NCBI GenBank assembly: GCA_002448305.1 | Contig: DJWY01000021.1 | Span: forward strand, 1 to 55,918 | Reading direction: 5' to 3' | DNA: 55,918 bases | DNA from: Selenomonadales bacterium UBA7018 | Lineage (GTDB): Bacteria; Bacillota; Negativicutes; Selenomonadales; Selenomonadaceae | Shown: one piece after another, positions 25,976 through 33,847 of the stretch | Position numbering within the stretch: the stretch's first letter is position 1 | Layout of the letters: each line of letters begins with the position of its first letter | Made by a program: the position numbers and the translations under genes | Notes under the pieces: model-generated | Told to the model about the DNA's origin: nothing | Database searches by the model: none | Seen by the model: only the letters and a program-made list of their open reading frames with translations

Positions 25976-26479
25976 CTACTTTAGGCTTTCAAAAAATTTC
26001 GCGTCGACAGGTTCTAACCAATCTGTCGAAACTTCCGAGCTTGATTGCATGATTGATAAATGTTGCATCATTTTGCCGGGTGCCGCGCCGTGCCAATGCT
26101 TAACGCCTTCGGGAACGGTGAAGACAACGCCAGGCGTTAATTTAACGGGTTCTTGTCCCCAAATTTGAACGTAACCTGCACCCGATTCCGTCACGAGTAT
26201 TTGACAGGTGCCGTGATGAATATGCCAGAAAGTATGCGCTCCGTCAATGAACGTGACGTTCGCCACGCCGATTGAATCATTTGCCAGCGGCGCAAGATAC
26301 GTTCTGCCCGTGAAATATTTTTCGTAGTTGACATTTGGATTGCCAATCGGGAAGACAGCCCCTTCAACCTTCGCTAGTTTTGCTTGAACTTCTTCAGCTG
26401 TTGGATAATCAGCCGCTTGCGCTTGTGCGCCAAACGTCAAGCAAGCCGCTACTGCCAATGTTGCTAAAAATTTTTTCAT
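25976..26479 (-). CDS. Secreted cupin-domain protein inside the mannitol operon
   Basis: 167 residues from ATG 26479 (AAAGG upstream); an open extension to 26632 overlaps mtlA and is rejected. Signal peptide KKFLATLAVAACLTFGAQAQAA. Single cupin barrel with metal-ligand pattern HTFWHIHHGTCQILVTESG and later VPEGVKHWHGAAPGK. It lies 4 nt after mtlA and 11 nt before mtlD, so it is co-transcribed. Similar small secreted cupins often accompany CMD-domain proteins and flavodoxins in anaerobes; one such pair lies at 45.4-46.9 kb here. Substrate unknown. Confidence 0.88.
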   Translation of the reverse strand: MKKFLATLAVAACLTFGAQAQAADYPTAEEVQAKLAKVEGAVFPIGNPNVNYEKYFTGRTYLAPLANDSIGVANVTFIDGAHTFWHIHHGTCQILVTESGAGYVQIWGQEPVKLTPGVVFTVPEGVKHWHGAAPGKMMQHLSIMQSSSEVSTDWLEPVDAKFFESLK

Positions 26480-26483
26480 GTAC

Positions 26484-28367
26484 TTAGCCTTTCGTGAACA
26501 TATCGAAAAGGACTTGCGGGTCTTTGGTCGTGTAGGCTTTCTGCAAATCTTCTTCGGAATATTCCATAGTAATTGTCGCCAAGTTTGCGATAATCGCCAA
26601 ATGGTCGTCGCCCTTGCCCGCGATACCAACAATCAAATGCGCGGTGTTCTCGTCGGAGAATTTGACACCTTGCGGATATTGCATGACGACAAGACCGGTT
26701 TTGATAACGTGTTTTTTAACAGCGTTTTCGCCGTGAGGAATTGCGATACCTTGACCAATATAAGTTGAAATGTCGCGTTCGCGAGCCAACATGCCTTCGA
26801 TATACGGTTTTTCAACGTAGCCGCTCTTGAACAGAAGTTCGCCCGCCGCCTTGATAGCTTCTTCCTTGCTAACGGATTTTAAACCGACTTTAACATTTTC
26901 TTTGAGCAGGACGCCTTCCTTGAGAGTTTGGGCAGGCTCTTCTGCTCCGCCCGCGTCGGGAGCCGGAGCTGATACACCGCCGCCCTTCAAGCGTTCGCTG
27001 ATGATGTCGTAAACGTTATTGTTAGTGAAGTCTTTAACCCAAATGTGCTCGGCTTGCGGAGAGTCTGCGCTTGCGCGTTCAGCAAGTTTTTCGTGCGAAA
27101 CGACAATCTGCGCGTCTTTCGGAATATTGCCGATTGCGAAGTTTTTAACCGTGATATTTTTGTAGCCGTCTTTCTGAAGTTTCTTACGGAGAGCCGCCGC
27201 GCCAAGTGCACTGGAACCCATGCCAGCATCGCAAGCATAAACGATAAATTTAATGTCTTTGCCTTCGACTTGTTTTTCACCGGCTTGACCTTTCGACGCC
27301 GCTTTCATAGCTTTCATGTTAGCTTGCGCCGCTTCGAGTGCGTCTTCTTTTTCAGCATCAGCCGCCGCCGTTGCCTTAACAAATATTGAACTGATTGCAA
27401 AACTTACACCAGCCGCCGCCGCAACTGCCGCAATGTTAGCGAAGTACGCGCCAGGAGCCGTCATAGCCATAATCGCGATAAACGAACCGGGAGCCGCAGG
27501 AGCTACCAAGCCGCCGTTAAGCAAAGTCAGCGTGAAAACGCCCGTGATACCGCCCGCCATAACTGCAAGAATCAGGGTAGGTTTCATAAGGACGTACGGG
27601 AAATAAATTTCGTGAATACCGCCGAAGAAGTGAATAATAACCGCGCCGGGCGCAGAACCTTTAGCATTGCCGACGCCGAACAGCGAATAAGCAAGCAGGA
27701 CGCCAAGACCGGGACCAGGATTGGATTCAATCATGAAGAATACCGACTTGCCGACTTCTTGAGCCTGTTGCATACCGAGCGGAGTGAAGACGCCGTGATT
27801 GATTGCGTTGTTGAGGAACAAAATCTTCGCCGGCTCAACAAGGATTGAAACCAGCGGAAGAAGTCCCGCGCTGACGATTGCACCGACTGCCGAAGCAAGC
27901 CCGTCCGTTATGCTCGAAACGATAGGACCTACAAAGCTGTAAGCCGCGCAGGCAAGCACGCCGCCGATTATGCCAGCCGAAAAGTTATTAACCAACATTT
28001 CAAAGCCGCCGGGAATATGGTCTTGCGCCGCCTCGTCAAATTTCTTAATCGCAACGCCGCCAATAGGACCCATAATCATTGCGCCCATAAACATTGGAAT
28101 ATCTGTACCGACGATAATACCGGCAGTAGCAATCGCGCCGACAACGCCGCCTCTGTGACCGTTGACAACTTCGCCGCCCGTAAAGCCGATTAACAGCGGC
28201 AGGAGCCATTTCGCCATTGGTCCGACTAATTCTGCTAGACCCTCGTTAGGAATCCAGCCCGCAGGAATAAAAAGTGCTGTGATAAATCCCCAAGCAATAA
28301 ACGCGCCGATATTTGGCATGACCATTGCGCTTAGGAATCGACCGAATTTTTGCATGGCCTCTTGCAT
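26484..28367 (-). CDS. mtlA: PTS mannitol transporter, EIICBA fusion
   Basis: 627 residues from ATG 28367 (GGAGG eight bases before). IIC membrane domain (residues ~10-340, starting FGRFLSAMVMPNIGAFIAWG, with the GGIHEIYFPYVLM motif), Ala/Lys linker, IIB with phosphocysteine in IVYACDAGMGSSALGAA, a second linker, and IIA with phosphohistidine in GIAIPHGENAVKKHVI. Takes up mannitol with phosphorylation. Promoter region with a perfect palindrome lies upstream, shared with the divergent GntR regulator; a 78-bp inverted-repeat element has been placed between promoter and start. Confidence 0.97.
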   Translation of the reverse strand: MQEAMQKFGRFLSAMVMPNIGAFIAWGFITALFIPAGWIPNEGLAELVGPMAKWLLPLLIGFTGGEVVNGHRGGVVGAIATAGIIVGTDIPMFMGAMIMGPIGGVAIKKFDEAAQDHIPGGFEMLVNNFSAGIIGGVLACAAYSFVGPIVSSITDGLASAVGAIVSAGLLPLVSILVEPAKILFLNNAINHGVFTPLGMQQAQEVGKSVFFMIESNPGPGLGVLLAYSLFGVGNAKGSAPGAVIIHFFGGIHEIYFPYVLMKPTLILAVMAGGITGVFTLTLLNGGLVAPAAPGSFIAIMAMTAPGAYFANIAAVAAAAGVSFAISSIFVKATAAADAEKEDALEAAQANMKAMKAASKGQAGEKQVEGKDIKFIVYACDAGMGSSALGAAALRKKLQKDGYKNITVKNFAIGNIPKDAQIVVSHEKLAERASADSPQAEHIWVKDFTNNNVYDIISERLKGGGVSAPAPDAGGAEEPAQTLKEGVLLKENVKVGLKSVSKEEAIKAAGELLFKSGYVEKPYIEGMLARERDISTYIGQGIAIPHGENAVKKHVIKTGLVVMQYPQGVKFSDENTAHLIVGIAGKGDDHLAIIANLATITMEYSEEDLQKAYTTKDPQVLFDMFTKG

Positions 28368-28386
28368 GGATAACACCTCCGAAAAT

Positions 28387-28464
28387 CAATTTGGAATTAT
28401 GAATTATGAATTAGGAATGATTGTGGCTTTTCATTTCACATTCCTCATTCCAAATTCCTAATTG
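28387..28464. repeat. 78-bp inverted-repeat element (copy C) in the mtlA leader
   Basis: Begins CAATTTGGAATTATGAATTA and ends CATTCCAAATTCCTAATTG, ~30-bp inverted arms around TGTGGCTTTTCA. Sits 20 nt before mtlA and would be in the untranslated leader of the mannitol mRNA. Confidence 0.8.
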
Positions 28465-28540
28465 CTTTTATAATTCTATGCTGAATTCTAAAGGCTGATA
28501 TATCATTTGGCAAGCAAAAAAAATTGCGCGGCGTCCATTA

Positions 28541-28552
28541 TGTCTGCAGACA
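28541..28552. promoter_or_regulatory. Perfect palindrome TGTCTGCAGACA, candidate operator of the mannitol operon
   Basis: 12-bp perfect dyad immediately downstream of the candidate mtlA -10, in the divergent promoter region of a GntR-family gene. TGTCY half-sites recur at 28587 and 28616-28636, suggesting several binding sites for one repressor. Assignment to the GntR protein is inference. Confidence 0.5.
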
Positions 28553-28556
28553 AAAT

Positions 28557-28586
28557 TTTATAGCGCGCTAACTTCGCGCCCGTAAA
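28557..28586 (-). promoter_or_regulatory. Candidate mtlA promoter
   Basis: Minus strand TTTACG (28581-28586), 18-nt spacer, TATAAA (28557-28562). Weak -35; the position next to the palindromic operator supports it. A perfect 10-bp palindrome TAGCGCGCTA (28561-28570) overlaps the spacer. Confidence 0.35.
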
Positions 28587-28615
28587 TGTCCACAGTGAAA
28601 AATCTTCTTCGGAAA

Positions 28616-28636
28616 TGTCCAAAAGTACTGCGGACA
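28616..28636. promoter_or_regulatory. Candidate second operator (TGTCC...GGACA dyad)
   Basis: TGTCC and GGACA separated by 11 nt, just upstream of the -35 of the gntR promoter; half-sites match those of the palindrome at 28541. Confidence 0.35.
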
Positions 28637-28643
28637 AAATCGC

Positions 28644-28671
28644 TTGACAAGGCAACTTTGCAAGTTATAAT
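28644..28671 (+). promoter_or_regulatory. Promoter of the GntR regulator gene
   Basis: TTGACA (28644-28649), 16-nt spacer, TATAAT (28666-28671): both boxes perfect. Confidence 0.8.
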
Positions 28672-28705
28672 AAGAACAAAGTATATTAAGAAAGGACGTT
28701 GCCCT

Positions 28706-29437
28706 ATGGAAGTCGGCGAGGTTGTTGAAAAAAATTTCCTAAGACCGATTGATAACACGTCGATTGTGCAACAAGTGATTGACCGCTTAACTTATGCGAT
28801 GATTTATAAAGAATTGCGACCAGGCGACAAATTGCCGACCGAAATGGAATTGGCAGCAAGTTTCGGTGTCGGGCGCAACTCAATTCGCGAGGCGATTAAA
28901 ATTCTGGTATCGTTTGGCGTTCTGGATATTCGCCGCCCTGAAGGAACTTTTGTAGCAAATGGCTTTTCAGATAAAATGATAAATCCGCTCCTGTACGGAA
29001 TAATTCTCGACCAATCGGACTCTTTGGACAGTCTTAAGGAATTGCGCGAGTGGATTGACTTTGGAATTTTGAAACTGTCGACGGAGAAAGCCGCGCCCGA
29101 AGATTTATTCCAGCTCGAAGAACAGCTTAACAAATTGCTTGAGGAAATTGACGGCGGCGACGCGGAAAAAGTTTTCGTTGCTGATGACGAATTTCACGAA
29201 GCAATTTCGACTGCCGCGCATAATTCTTTGCTTGGACAAATTGCTAAGCTCGTCAGAACTTTGACTAGCGAAATGCGCATGAGTACTATCCGCAATATGA
29301 TTAAGCTCGGCAAGGGCGAAGAACTCAAAAAGGCGCACATTGATTTATTTAAAATCGTCAAGCACAGGAACGACGCCTCTGCGCGTGAATTGCTCGTCGA
29401 AGGTTATTTCTATCGCTATAACATTCTACGCAAATAA
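28706..29437 (+). CDS. GntR/FadR-family regulator, probably of mannitol use
   Basis: 243 residues from ATG 28706 (AAAGGA upstream); the open frame to 28586 runs through the promoter and is not coding. N-terminal winged helix-turn-helix: RLTYAMIYKELRPGDKLPTE and SFGVGRNSIREAIKILVSFGVLDIRRPEGTFV. C-terminal helical FCD-type ligand domain with DDEFHEAISTAAHN and a metal-binding pattern of Asp/His residues. Divergent from mtlA with shared palindromes, so likely a mannitol-phosphate- or sugar-responsive repressor; the ligand is inferred. Confidence 0.9.
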   Translation: MEVGEVVEKNFLRPIDNTSIVQQVIDRLTYAMIYKELRPGDKLPTEMELAASFGVGRNSIREAIKILVSFGVLDIRRPEGTFVANGFSDKMINPLLYGIILDQSDSLDSLKELREWIDFGILKLSTEKAAPEDLFQLEEQLNKLLEEIDGGDAEKVFVADDEFHEAISTAAHNSLLGQIAKLVRTLTSEMRMSTIRNMIKLGKGEELKKAHIDLFKIVKHRNDASARELLVEGYFYRYNILRK

Positions 29438-29438
29438 A

Positions 29439-29471
29439 AAAAGCCTCCCGTAAATCGCGGGGGGCTTTTTC
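29439..29471. terminator. Bidirectional rho-independent terminator (gntR / MATE gene)
   Basis: AAGCCTCCCG pairs with CGGGGGGCTT around TAAATCG, flanked by A and T runs; its right edge overlaps the MATE gene's stop codon. Confidence 0.85.
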
Positions 29472-30819
29472 ATTGTCTTAGTAATTTTCGTGACGTTATA
29501 AAGAACGAAATCGCAAGCGGTATCAAGCCGCCTATCCAAGCCATTGGCGACGCTAAGCACGCGCCCAAATATCCAAGCCAATCAACTAAGAATATCGCCG
29601 CCGCTACCCTCATAACCAATTCAACTATCCCAGCTATCGTCGGCACTAAACTTTGTCCTAATCCTTGCAACGCGAAACGCAAGACGAATAACAATGCCAA
29701 CGCCCAATACGATAAGCCCGTTATGATTAAAAATAATCGCCCGTACTCAATGACCTGCGTTTCTTCCGCGCCCACGAAAAGTTCAATTATTTCCGCGCCA
29801 AGATAAATGTTGAATAGCGCAACTATTATGCTGAACGTGCACGACATGAAAATACATTTCTTTACGCCCTCGACGATTCGCCCGAATTGCTTCGCGCCGA
29901 AATTTTGCGCCGTATAAGCCGCCATTGCTACGCCAAAGGACATCATCGGCATAACAGCTATCCCGTCGACCCTGTGCGCCGCCGCAAATGACGCAACCGC
30001 TACACTTCCTAAACCATTTAACGCAATTTGCAAAACCACTGCGCCAATCGCTATGATTGACGATTGAAAACCCATTGGCAAGCCTATTTTCATATGCTCC
30101 ATTAAAAATTCCCTGTTGAATTTAAAATCTTCGCGCCGTACATGCAGATACGAGACGCGCTTTTTTATGTAGATAATGCACAGAATATTTCCAATCGTTA
30201 AGGCGACAATCGTCGCACCCGCCGCGCCGGGTATCCCTAAGCCCAAAATAATTATCGCTACCGGTTCAAGCAAAATATTTATGCAAAGCGTCGTTGCTTG
30301 AATTACCGTCGGCATTTTGCTATCGCCCAGTGCGCGTATTAAATTTGTCAGCATTTGCAGGAAGATAAACCCCGCGACGCCGCCATAAATTATCGAGATA
30401 AACGAATGCGCCCCGTCTAAAATTTCGGGCGGCGTGTCCATTGCAATAAGTAAGTCGCGACAAAACGCCACGCCAAAAATCATTAGTACAATCGACGATA
30501 TAAAACTCAAAGCGATACAAATTGCCGCGCTTTTCCTTACGCCGTCAAAATCTTTCGCGCCAAAACTTTGCCCCGTACAAATTGAAAAGCCGCTCGTCAT
30601 TCCCCCGACAAAGCCCAACATTAAAAACATCATCGGACCTGTACAGCCGACTGCCGCTAATGCTTCCACGCCTAAAAACCGTCCAACTATCAGCGTATCG
30701 ACAAAGCCGAATAATTGTTGAAAGACATTTCCCGCTAATAGCGGCAACGTGAAAAATAATATCAGCCGCGCAGGTTCCCCGACCGTTAAATCTTTGACTG
30801 CGCTGTTTTTTTCTCCCAT
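29470..30819 (-). CDS. MATE-family efflux transporter
   Basis: 449 residues from ATG 30819 (AGGAGAAG upstream); the open extension to 30876 runs back into the RNase G gene. Twelve membrane helices; family motifs ARLILFFTLPLLAGNVFQQL in helix one, GFVDTLIVGRFLG, GFQSSIIAIGAVVLQIALNG at the start of the second half. Exports drugs or cationic metabolites using Na+ or H+. It starts 17 nt after the RNase G stop. Substrate cannot be read from sequence. Confidence 0.93.
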   Translation of the reverse strand: MGEKNSAVKDLTVGEPARLILFFTLPLLAGNVFQQLFGFVDTLIVGRFLGVEALAAVGCTGPMMFLMLGFVGGMTSGFSICTGQSFGAKDFDGVRKSAAICIALSFISSIVLMIFGVAFCRDLLIAMDTPPEILDGAHSFISIIYGGVAGFIFLQMLTNLIRALGDSKMPTVIQATTLCINILLEPVAIIILGLGIPGAAGATIVALTIGNILCIIYIKKRVSYLHVRREDFKFNREFLMEHMKIGLPMGFQSSIIAIGAVVLQIALNGLGSVAVASFAAAHRVDGIAVMPMMSFGVAMAAYTAQNFGAKQFGRIVEGVKKCIFMSCTFSIIVALFNIYLGAEIIELFVGAEETQVIEYGRLFLIITGLSYWALALLFVLRFALQGLGQSLVPTIAGIVELVMRVAAAIFLVDWLGYLGACLASPMAWIGGLIPLAISFFITSRKLLRQ

Positions 30820-30835
30820 GAAAACTTCTCCTAAT

Positions 30836-31915
30836 TTATCTTCCAGAACATTGACGGGTAATTTCGACAAGTCCAAGCGGAGTCATGTCGATAATTTTAG
30901 TTTTATTGCGGTCACGCCGTGCCTGCTCGCGTAGGAAATTCATCAAAGCATTTTTATGCGCGTCGCTGTCCATGTCTATGAAGTCGACAATTATAATCCC
31001 GCCAATATTGCGCAGTCGCAGTTGCTTGAGAATAAGCTGAGCCGCCTCCAAATTTGTTTTCAAAACCGTTTCGTCAAAATTCGTGCGTCCGGTAAATTTG
31101 CCGGTGTTCACATCAATAGCCGTCAAAGCTTCGGTCTTATCAATGACAATTTGTCCGCCGCTCGGCAAAGTCAGTTCGCGCTTATCAAGATTATCAATTT
31201 CCTGCGCAATGCCGAACGCCTCAAAAATCTGCGCGGAGCCGTCATAGAAAGTAACTGGAAATTCGCTAAGCCGCCGATAAATTTTCAAGTTGTCGACGAT
31301 AAATTCTGAATCCGGCGTGAACTCATCGCGAAGAATTCTTTCCAGCAAATCGTTGTCGCTGTAGAGTAGCGAAAGCGGCTTGCGCTTTTTATATCGCTCC
31401 AAAATTTTCTCCCAAAGTTTTTGTAGCTCGGCAAGGTCAGCAAGCAAAATATTTTCGTCGCAACTTTGAGCCGCCGTCCGGACGATTAGCCCTGTATTTT
31501 TAGGGCGAATCTTTTTAGCTAGTGCGTGAAGTCGTTGCCGTTCTTCGCCGCAAATTTTATTCGATACGCCAATATAATTCAGCGTTGGCAAGAAAATTAG
31601 AACGCGCCCCGCTAAACTCACATTGAGAGTTGCACGCGCTCCCTTTGTCCCGACTTCGTCCTTTTCAATCTGAATCAAGACGCTTTGCCCGACGGAAAAT
31701 TTTTCTTTCGTCTGGACGAAAACATTTCTATCGCGCCCAATGTCGATAAATGCCGCACGCATTCCGGGCAAAAAGTTTTGCACACGCCCTTTGTAAATGT
31801 TCCCGACAAGTTGCGGGCTATCATCTTGCGTAGAATAAAAAGTTTCCAGTTCGTCGCCTGCCAAAATCGCCGCGCAGGTCGCTCCGCCTTTGTGACTTAT
31901 AATTATTTTCTTCAT
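30836..31915 (-). CDS. rng: Ribonuclease G/E, lacking the C-terminal zinc-link region
   Basis: 359 residues. S1 RNA-binding domain (VGNIYKGRVQNFLPGMRAAFIDIGRDRNVFV), RNase H-like and DNase I-like subdomains, with the two catalytic Asp in TAIDVNTGKF and IIIVDFIDMD. The usual enzyme continues past MTPLGLVEITR with a CPxC zinc-link and a small dimerisation domain (total ~460-490 residues); here it stops nine codons on, at EITRQCSGR. So the active site is present but tetramerisation through zinc is lost. The ATG lies ~20 nt from the AGGAGG, an unusually long gap with an in-frame stop between; translation may be poor. Confidence 0.88.
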   Translation of the reverse strand: MKKIIISHKGGATCAAILAGDELETFYSTQDDSPQLVGNIYKGRVQNFLPGMRAAFIDIGRDRNVFVQTKEKFSVGQSVLIQIEKDEVGTKGARATLNVSLAGRVLIFLPTLNYIGVSNKICGEERQRLHALAKKIRPKNTGLIVRTAAQSCDENILLADLAELQKLWEKILERYKKRKPLSLLYSDNDLLERILRDEFTPDSEFIVDNLKIYRRLSEFPVTFYDGSAQIFEAFGIAQEIDNLDKRELTLPSGGQIVIDKTEALTAIDVNTGKFTGRTNFDETVLKTNLEAAQLILKQLRLRNIGGIIIVDFIDMDSDAHKNALMNFLREQARRDRNKTKIIDMTPLGLVEITRQCSGR

Positions 31916-32076
31916 ACAGTTTAAAGCGTTTCAAATCCTCCTTTGAATTTCGGAAATTATATCACTTGGCATTTTAACCTCAATGAAAGTTTACTGAAAT
32001 ATTTTTTAGAAAGCTTAAAGGATTTTTTCAACGTAGGGCGAAGTAAAGCGAAAATGATTTAAAGGAGCGTGGGACG

Positions 32077-33045
32077 TTGGAATTTAATCACAAAAGCATC
32101 ATGGTAGAAGAAATTTTGTCCGCGCTCGACATTAAGCCAAACGGAATTTATCTTGATTGCACATTGGGCGGCGGAGGACACGCGCTAGCCATTGGCAAGA
32201 AACTTTCTGCGCAAGGTAAAATTATCGGACTTGACCAGGACGACGACGCTATCAAAGCCGCGACCGAAAATTTATCGAGCTTGCCTTGCGACGTGAAAAT
32301 TATCCGCGCCAATTTTAGCGAACTCGATAGAATCCTTGACAACTTGAACATTGAAAAAATTGACGGCGTGCTTTTCGACTTGGGGATTTCGTCTTATCAA
32401 ATCGACACGCCCGAACGCGGCTTTTCCTATATGAAAAATGCGCCGCTTGATATGCGCATGGATAGACGACGAACTTTGACAGCTCGCGACGTGATTAATA
32501 CTTACGACGAAGCCCGCTTGATTAAAATTTTCCGCGAATACGGCGAAGAAAAATTTTCTAAGCGAATCGCGGTAGCAATCTGTCGCGAGCGAAAAATTTC
32601 TCCAATCACTTCGACCGGTGAACTCGTCAAGATTATCGAAAGTGCCGCCTTCCGGACTAAAAACGGCGGGCACCCCGCTAAAAGAATTTTCCAGGCAGTC
32701 AGAATCGAAGTCAATGGCGAACTCGAAATTTTATCCGACGCCGTTAAAAGTGCCGTTAATCGTCTCAAAATCGGCGGGCGAATCGCTATCATAACTTTTC
32801 ACTCGCTTGAAGATAGAATCATTAAGGAAACGTTCAAAACTTTGGCGCAAGGTTGCATTTGCCCGAAAAATTTTCCCGTCTGCACTTGCAATCACAAGGC
32901 GCAAATAAAAATTCTCGGCAAGGCTAAAACTCCTACTCCCGACGAAATCGAAATCAATAGCCGCGCCAAATCTGCTAAACTGCGCGTCGCTCAGAAAATT
33001 TCCGACGCTGATTCAAAGGAGGAATACAATGAACAGGAAACGTAA
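32077..33045 (+). CDS. rsmH: 16S rRNA m4C1402 methyltransferase RsmH (MraW)
   Basis: 322 residues, TTG start ten bases after AAAGGAG. Begins EFNHKSIMVEEILSALDIKP; SAM motif YLDCTLGGGGHALAIGK, then GVLFDLGISSYQIDTPERGF and RIAIITFHSLEDRIIKE; near the C-terminus a Cys cluster CICPKNFPVCTC. Methylates N4 of C1402. Heads the usual dcw entry rsmH-ftsL, but no ftsI/mur genes follow here. Confidence 0.97.
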   Translation: MEFNHKSIMVEEILSALDIKPNGIYLDCTLGGGGHALAIGKKLSAQGKIIGLDQDDDAIKAATENLSSLPCDVKIIRANFSELDRILDNLNIEKIDGVLFDLGISSYQIDTPERGFSYMKNAPLDMRMDRRRTLTARDVINTYDEARLIKIFREYGEEKFSKRIAVAICRERKISPITSTGELVKIIESAAFRTKNGGHPAKRIFQAVRIEVNGELEILSDAVKSAVNRLKIGGRIAIITFHSLEDRIIKETFKTLAQGCICPKNFPVCTCNHKAQIKILGKAKTPTPDEIEINSRAKSAKLRVAQKISDADSKEEYNEQET

Positions 33046-33388
33046 AAGCCAAGCTCTCAATAAACCCGAACAAAAAGAAAACGAAGCAACACTAACGCTA
33101 ATCACGACACGCCCGCGCTTAAATCACCTTCTCCGGTCGCGTTGCAGATTGTTTCTAATCATCTTTTCGATTTTCGCTATGGCGGTCGTCATCCGCAGTG
33201 GAATTAGCGCAAGTCGCGGTTATGCCCTTGTCGCCACGCAGGAAAATGCTCAACAACTCGAATTGGAAAATGAACGTCTGCGCGTCGAAATCGCTCAGCT
33301 TAAATCGCCAGGACGTATTAAGCAAATTGCTGAAGATGAACTCGGAATGATTGTTCCGCGCAAAACTTATTTCTCCCATGACCGATAA
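33029..33388 (+). CDS. ftsL: FtsL-like septum protein
   Basis: 119 residues, ATG after AAGGAGG inside the end of rsmH (17-nt overlap). Cytoplasmic basic N-terminus, one membrane helix (CRLFLIIFSIFAMAVVIRSG), a leucine-rich coiled coil (NAQQLELENERLRVEIAQLK) and the terminal KQIAEDELGMIVPRKTYF typical of FtsL/DivIC. Part of the divisome with FtsB/FtsQ. Followed directly by a terminator, so the usual dcw operon is cut here after two genes. Confidence 0.85.
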   Translation: MNRKRKSQALNKPEQKENEATLTLITTRPRLNHLLRSRCRLFLIIFSIFAMAVVIRSGISASRGYALVATQENAQQLELENERLRVEIAQLKSPGRIKQIAEDELGMIVPRKTYFSHDR

Positions 33389-33390
33389 AC

Positions 33391-33433
33391 AAAAAACTCC
33401 TTCAAGTCGAAAGGCTCGGAGGAGTTTTTTTAT
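33391..33433. terminator. Bidirectional rho-independent terminator after ftsL
   Basis: AAACTCCTTC pairs with GGAGGAGTTT region across a loop holding GTCGAAAGGC, with T7 on the plus side. Confidence 0.75.
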
Positions 33434-33443
33434 ACAAAAATTT

Positions 33444-33833
33444 TTAGCGACGCCGCGTCTTATACGGTACCAATTCTTCAAGTTTCATAACTTTTGTATT
33501 GCCTGCCATATCAGCCAAAATTATTTCCTGTACGTTGAATTCCAATAAATATTTGTGGCAAAGCTCGTCGGGAATGTAAGTCCCGTCAATGTCTGCGACA
33601 ACGCAAATTGCATCGAATTCGCGCTTGCCTTCGGAAATTGCCTTCGACATAACGACGACTTCCGCCGGCAATTTAAATTCGGGAATAACGCTATCAATCG
33701 CGCAGCCGTTATAAAGCGTCCCGTCGCTCGCCAAAAGACATGCGCCCGTTGCTATCGAGCCGTGCTCAATGTAGGCATTTCTCATTGAATCAATCGCCGT
33801 TCGGACAATCGTGTCCACAATGTCATAATTCAT
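33444..33833 (-). CDS. Cytidine-deaminase-fold protein missing two zinc ligands
   Basis: 129 residues from ATG 33833 (GGAGG seven bases upstream). The fold follows small homotetrameric cytidine deaminases: AYIEHGSIATGACLLASDGT, GCAIDSVIPEFKLPAEVVVM, AISEGKREFDAICVVADIDG, IPDELCHKYLLEFN. In an active enzyme the HAE/CAE and PCxxC motifs bind zinc; here they read PAE and PDELC, so only one Cys remains beside the catalytic Glu. It may be inactive, bind metal differently or be a regulator. Co-oriented with mgtC upstream (15 nt gap). Confidence 0.8.
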   Translation of the reverse strand: MNYDIVDTIVRTAIDSMRNAYIEHGSIATGACLLASDGTLYNGCAIDSVIPEFKLPAEVVVMSKAISEGKREFDAICVVADIDGTYIPDELCHKYLLEFNVQEIILADMAGNTKVMKLEELVPYKTRRR

Positions 33834-33847
33834 TAAAAATCCTCCAA

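Noticed and set aside
26480..26632. N-terminal extension of the cupin gene
   Set aside because: Overlaps mtlA's IIA domain; a signal peptide and RBS mark the start at 26479.
28586..28705. 40-residue N-terminal extension of the GntR regulator
   Set aside because: Covers the TTGACA/TATAAT promoter; the ATG at 28706 has its own RBS.
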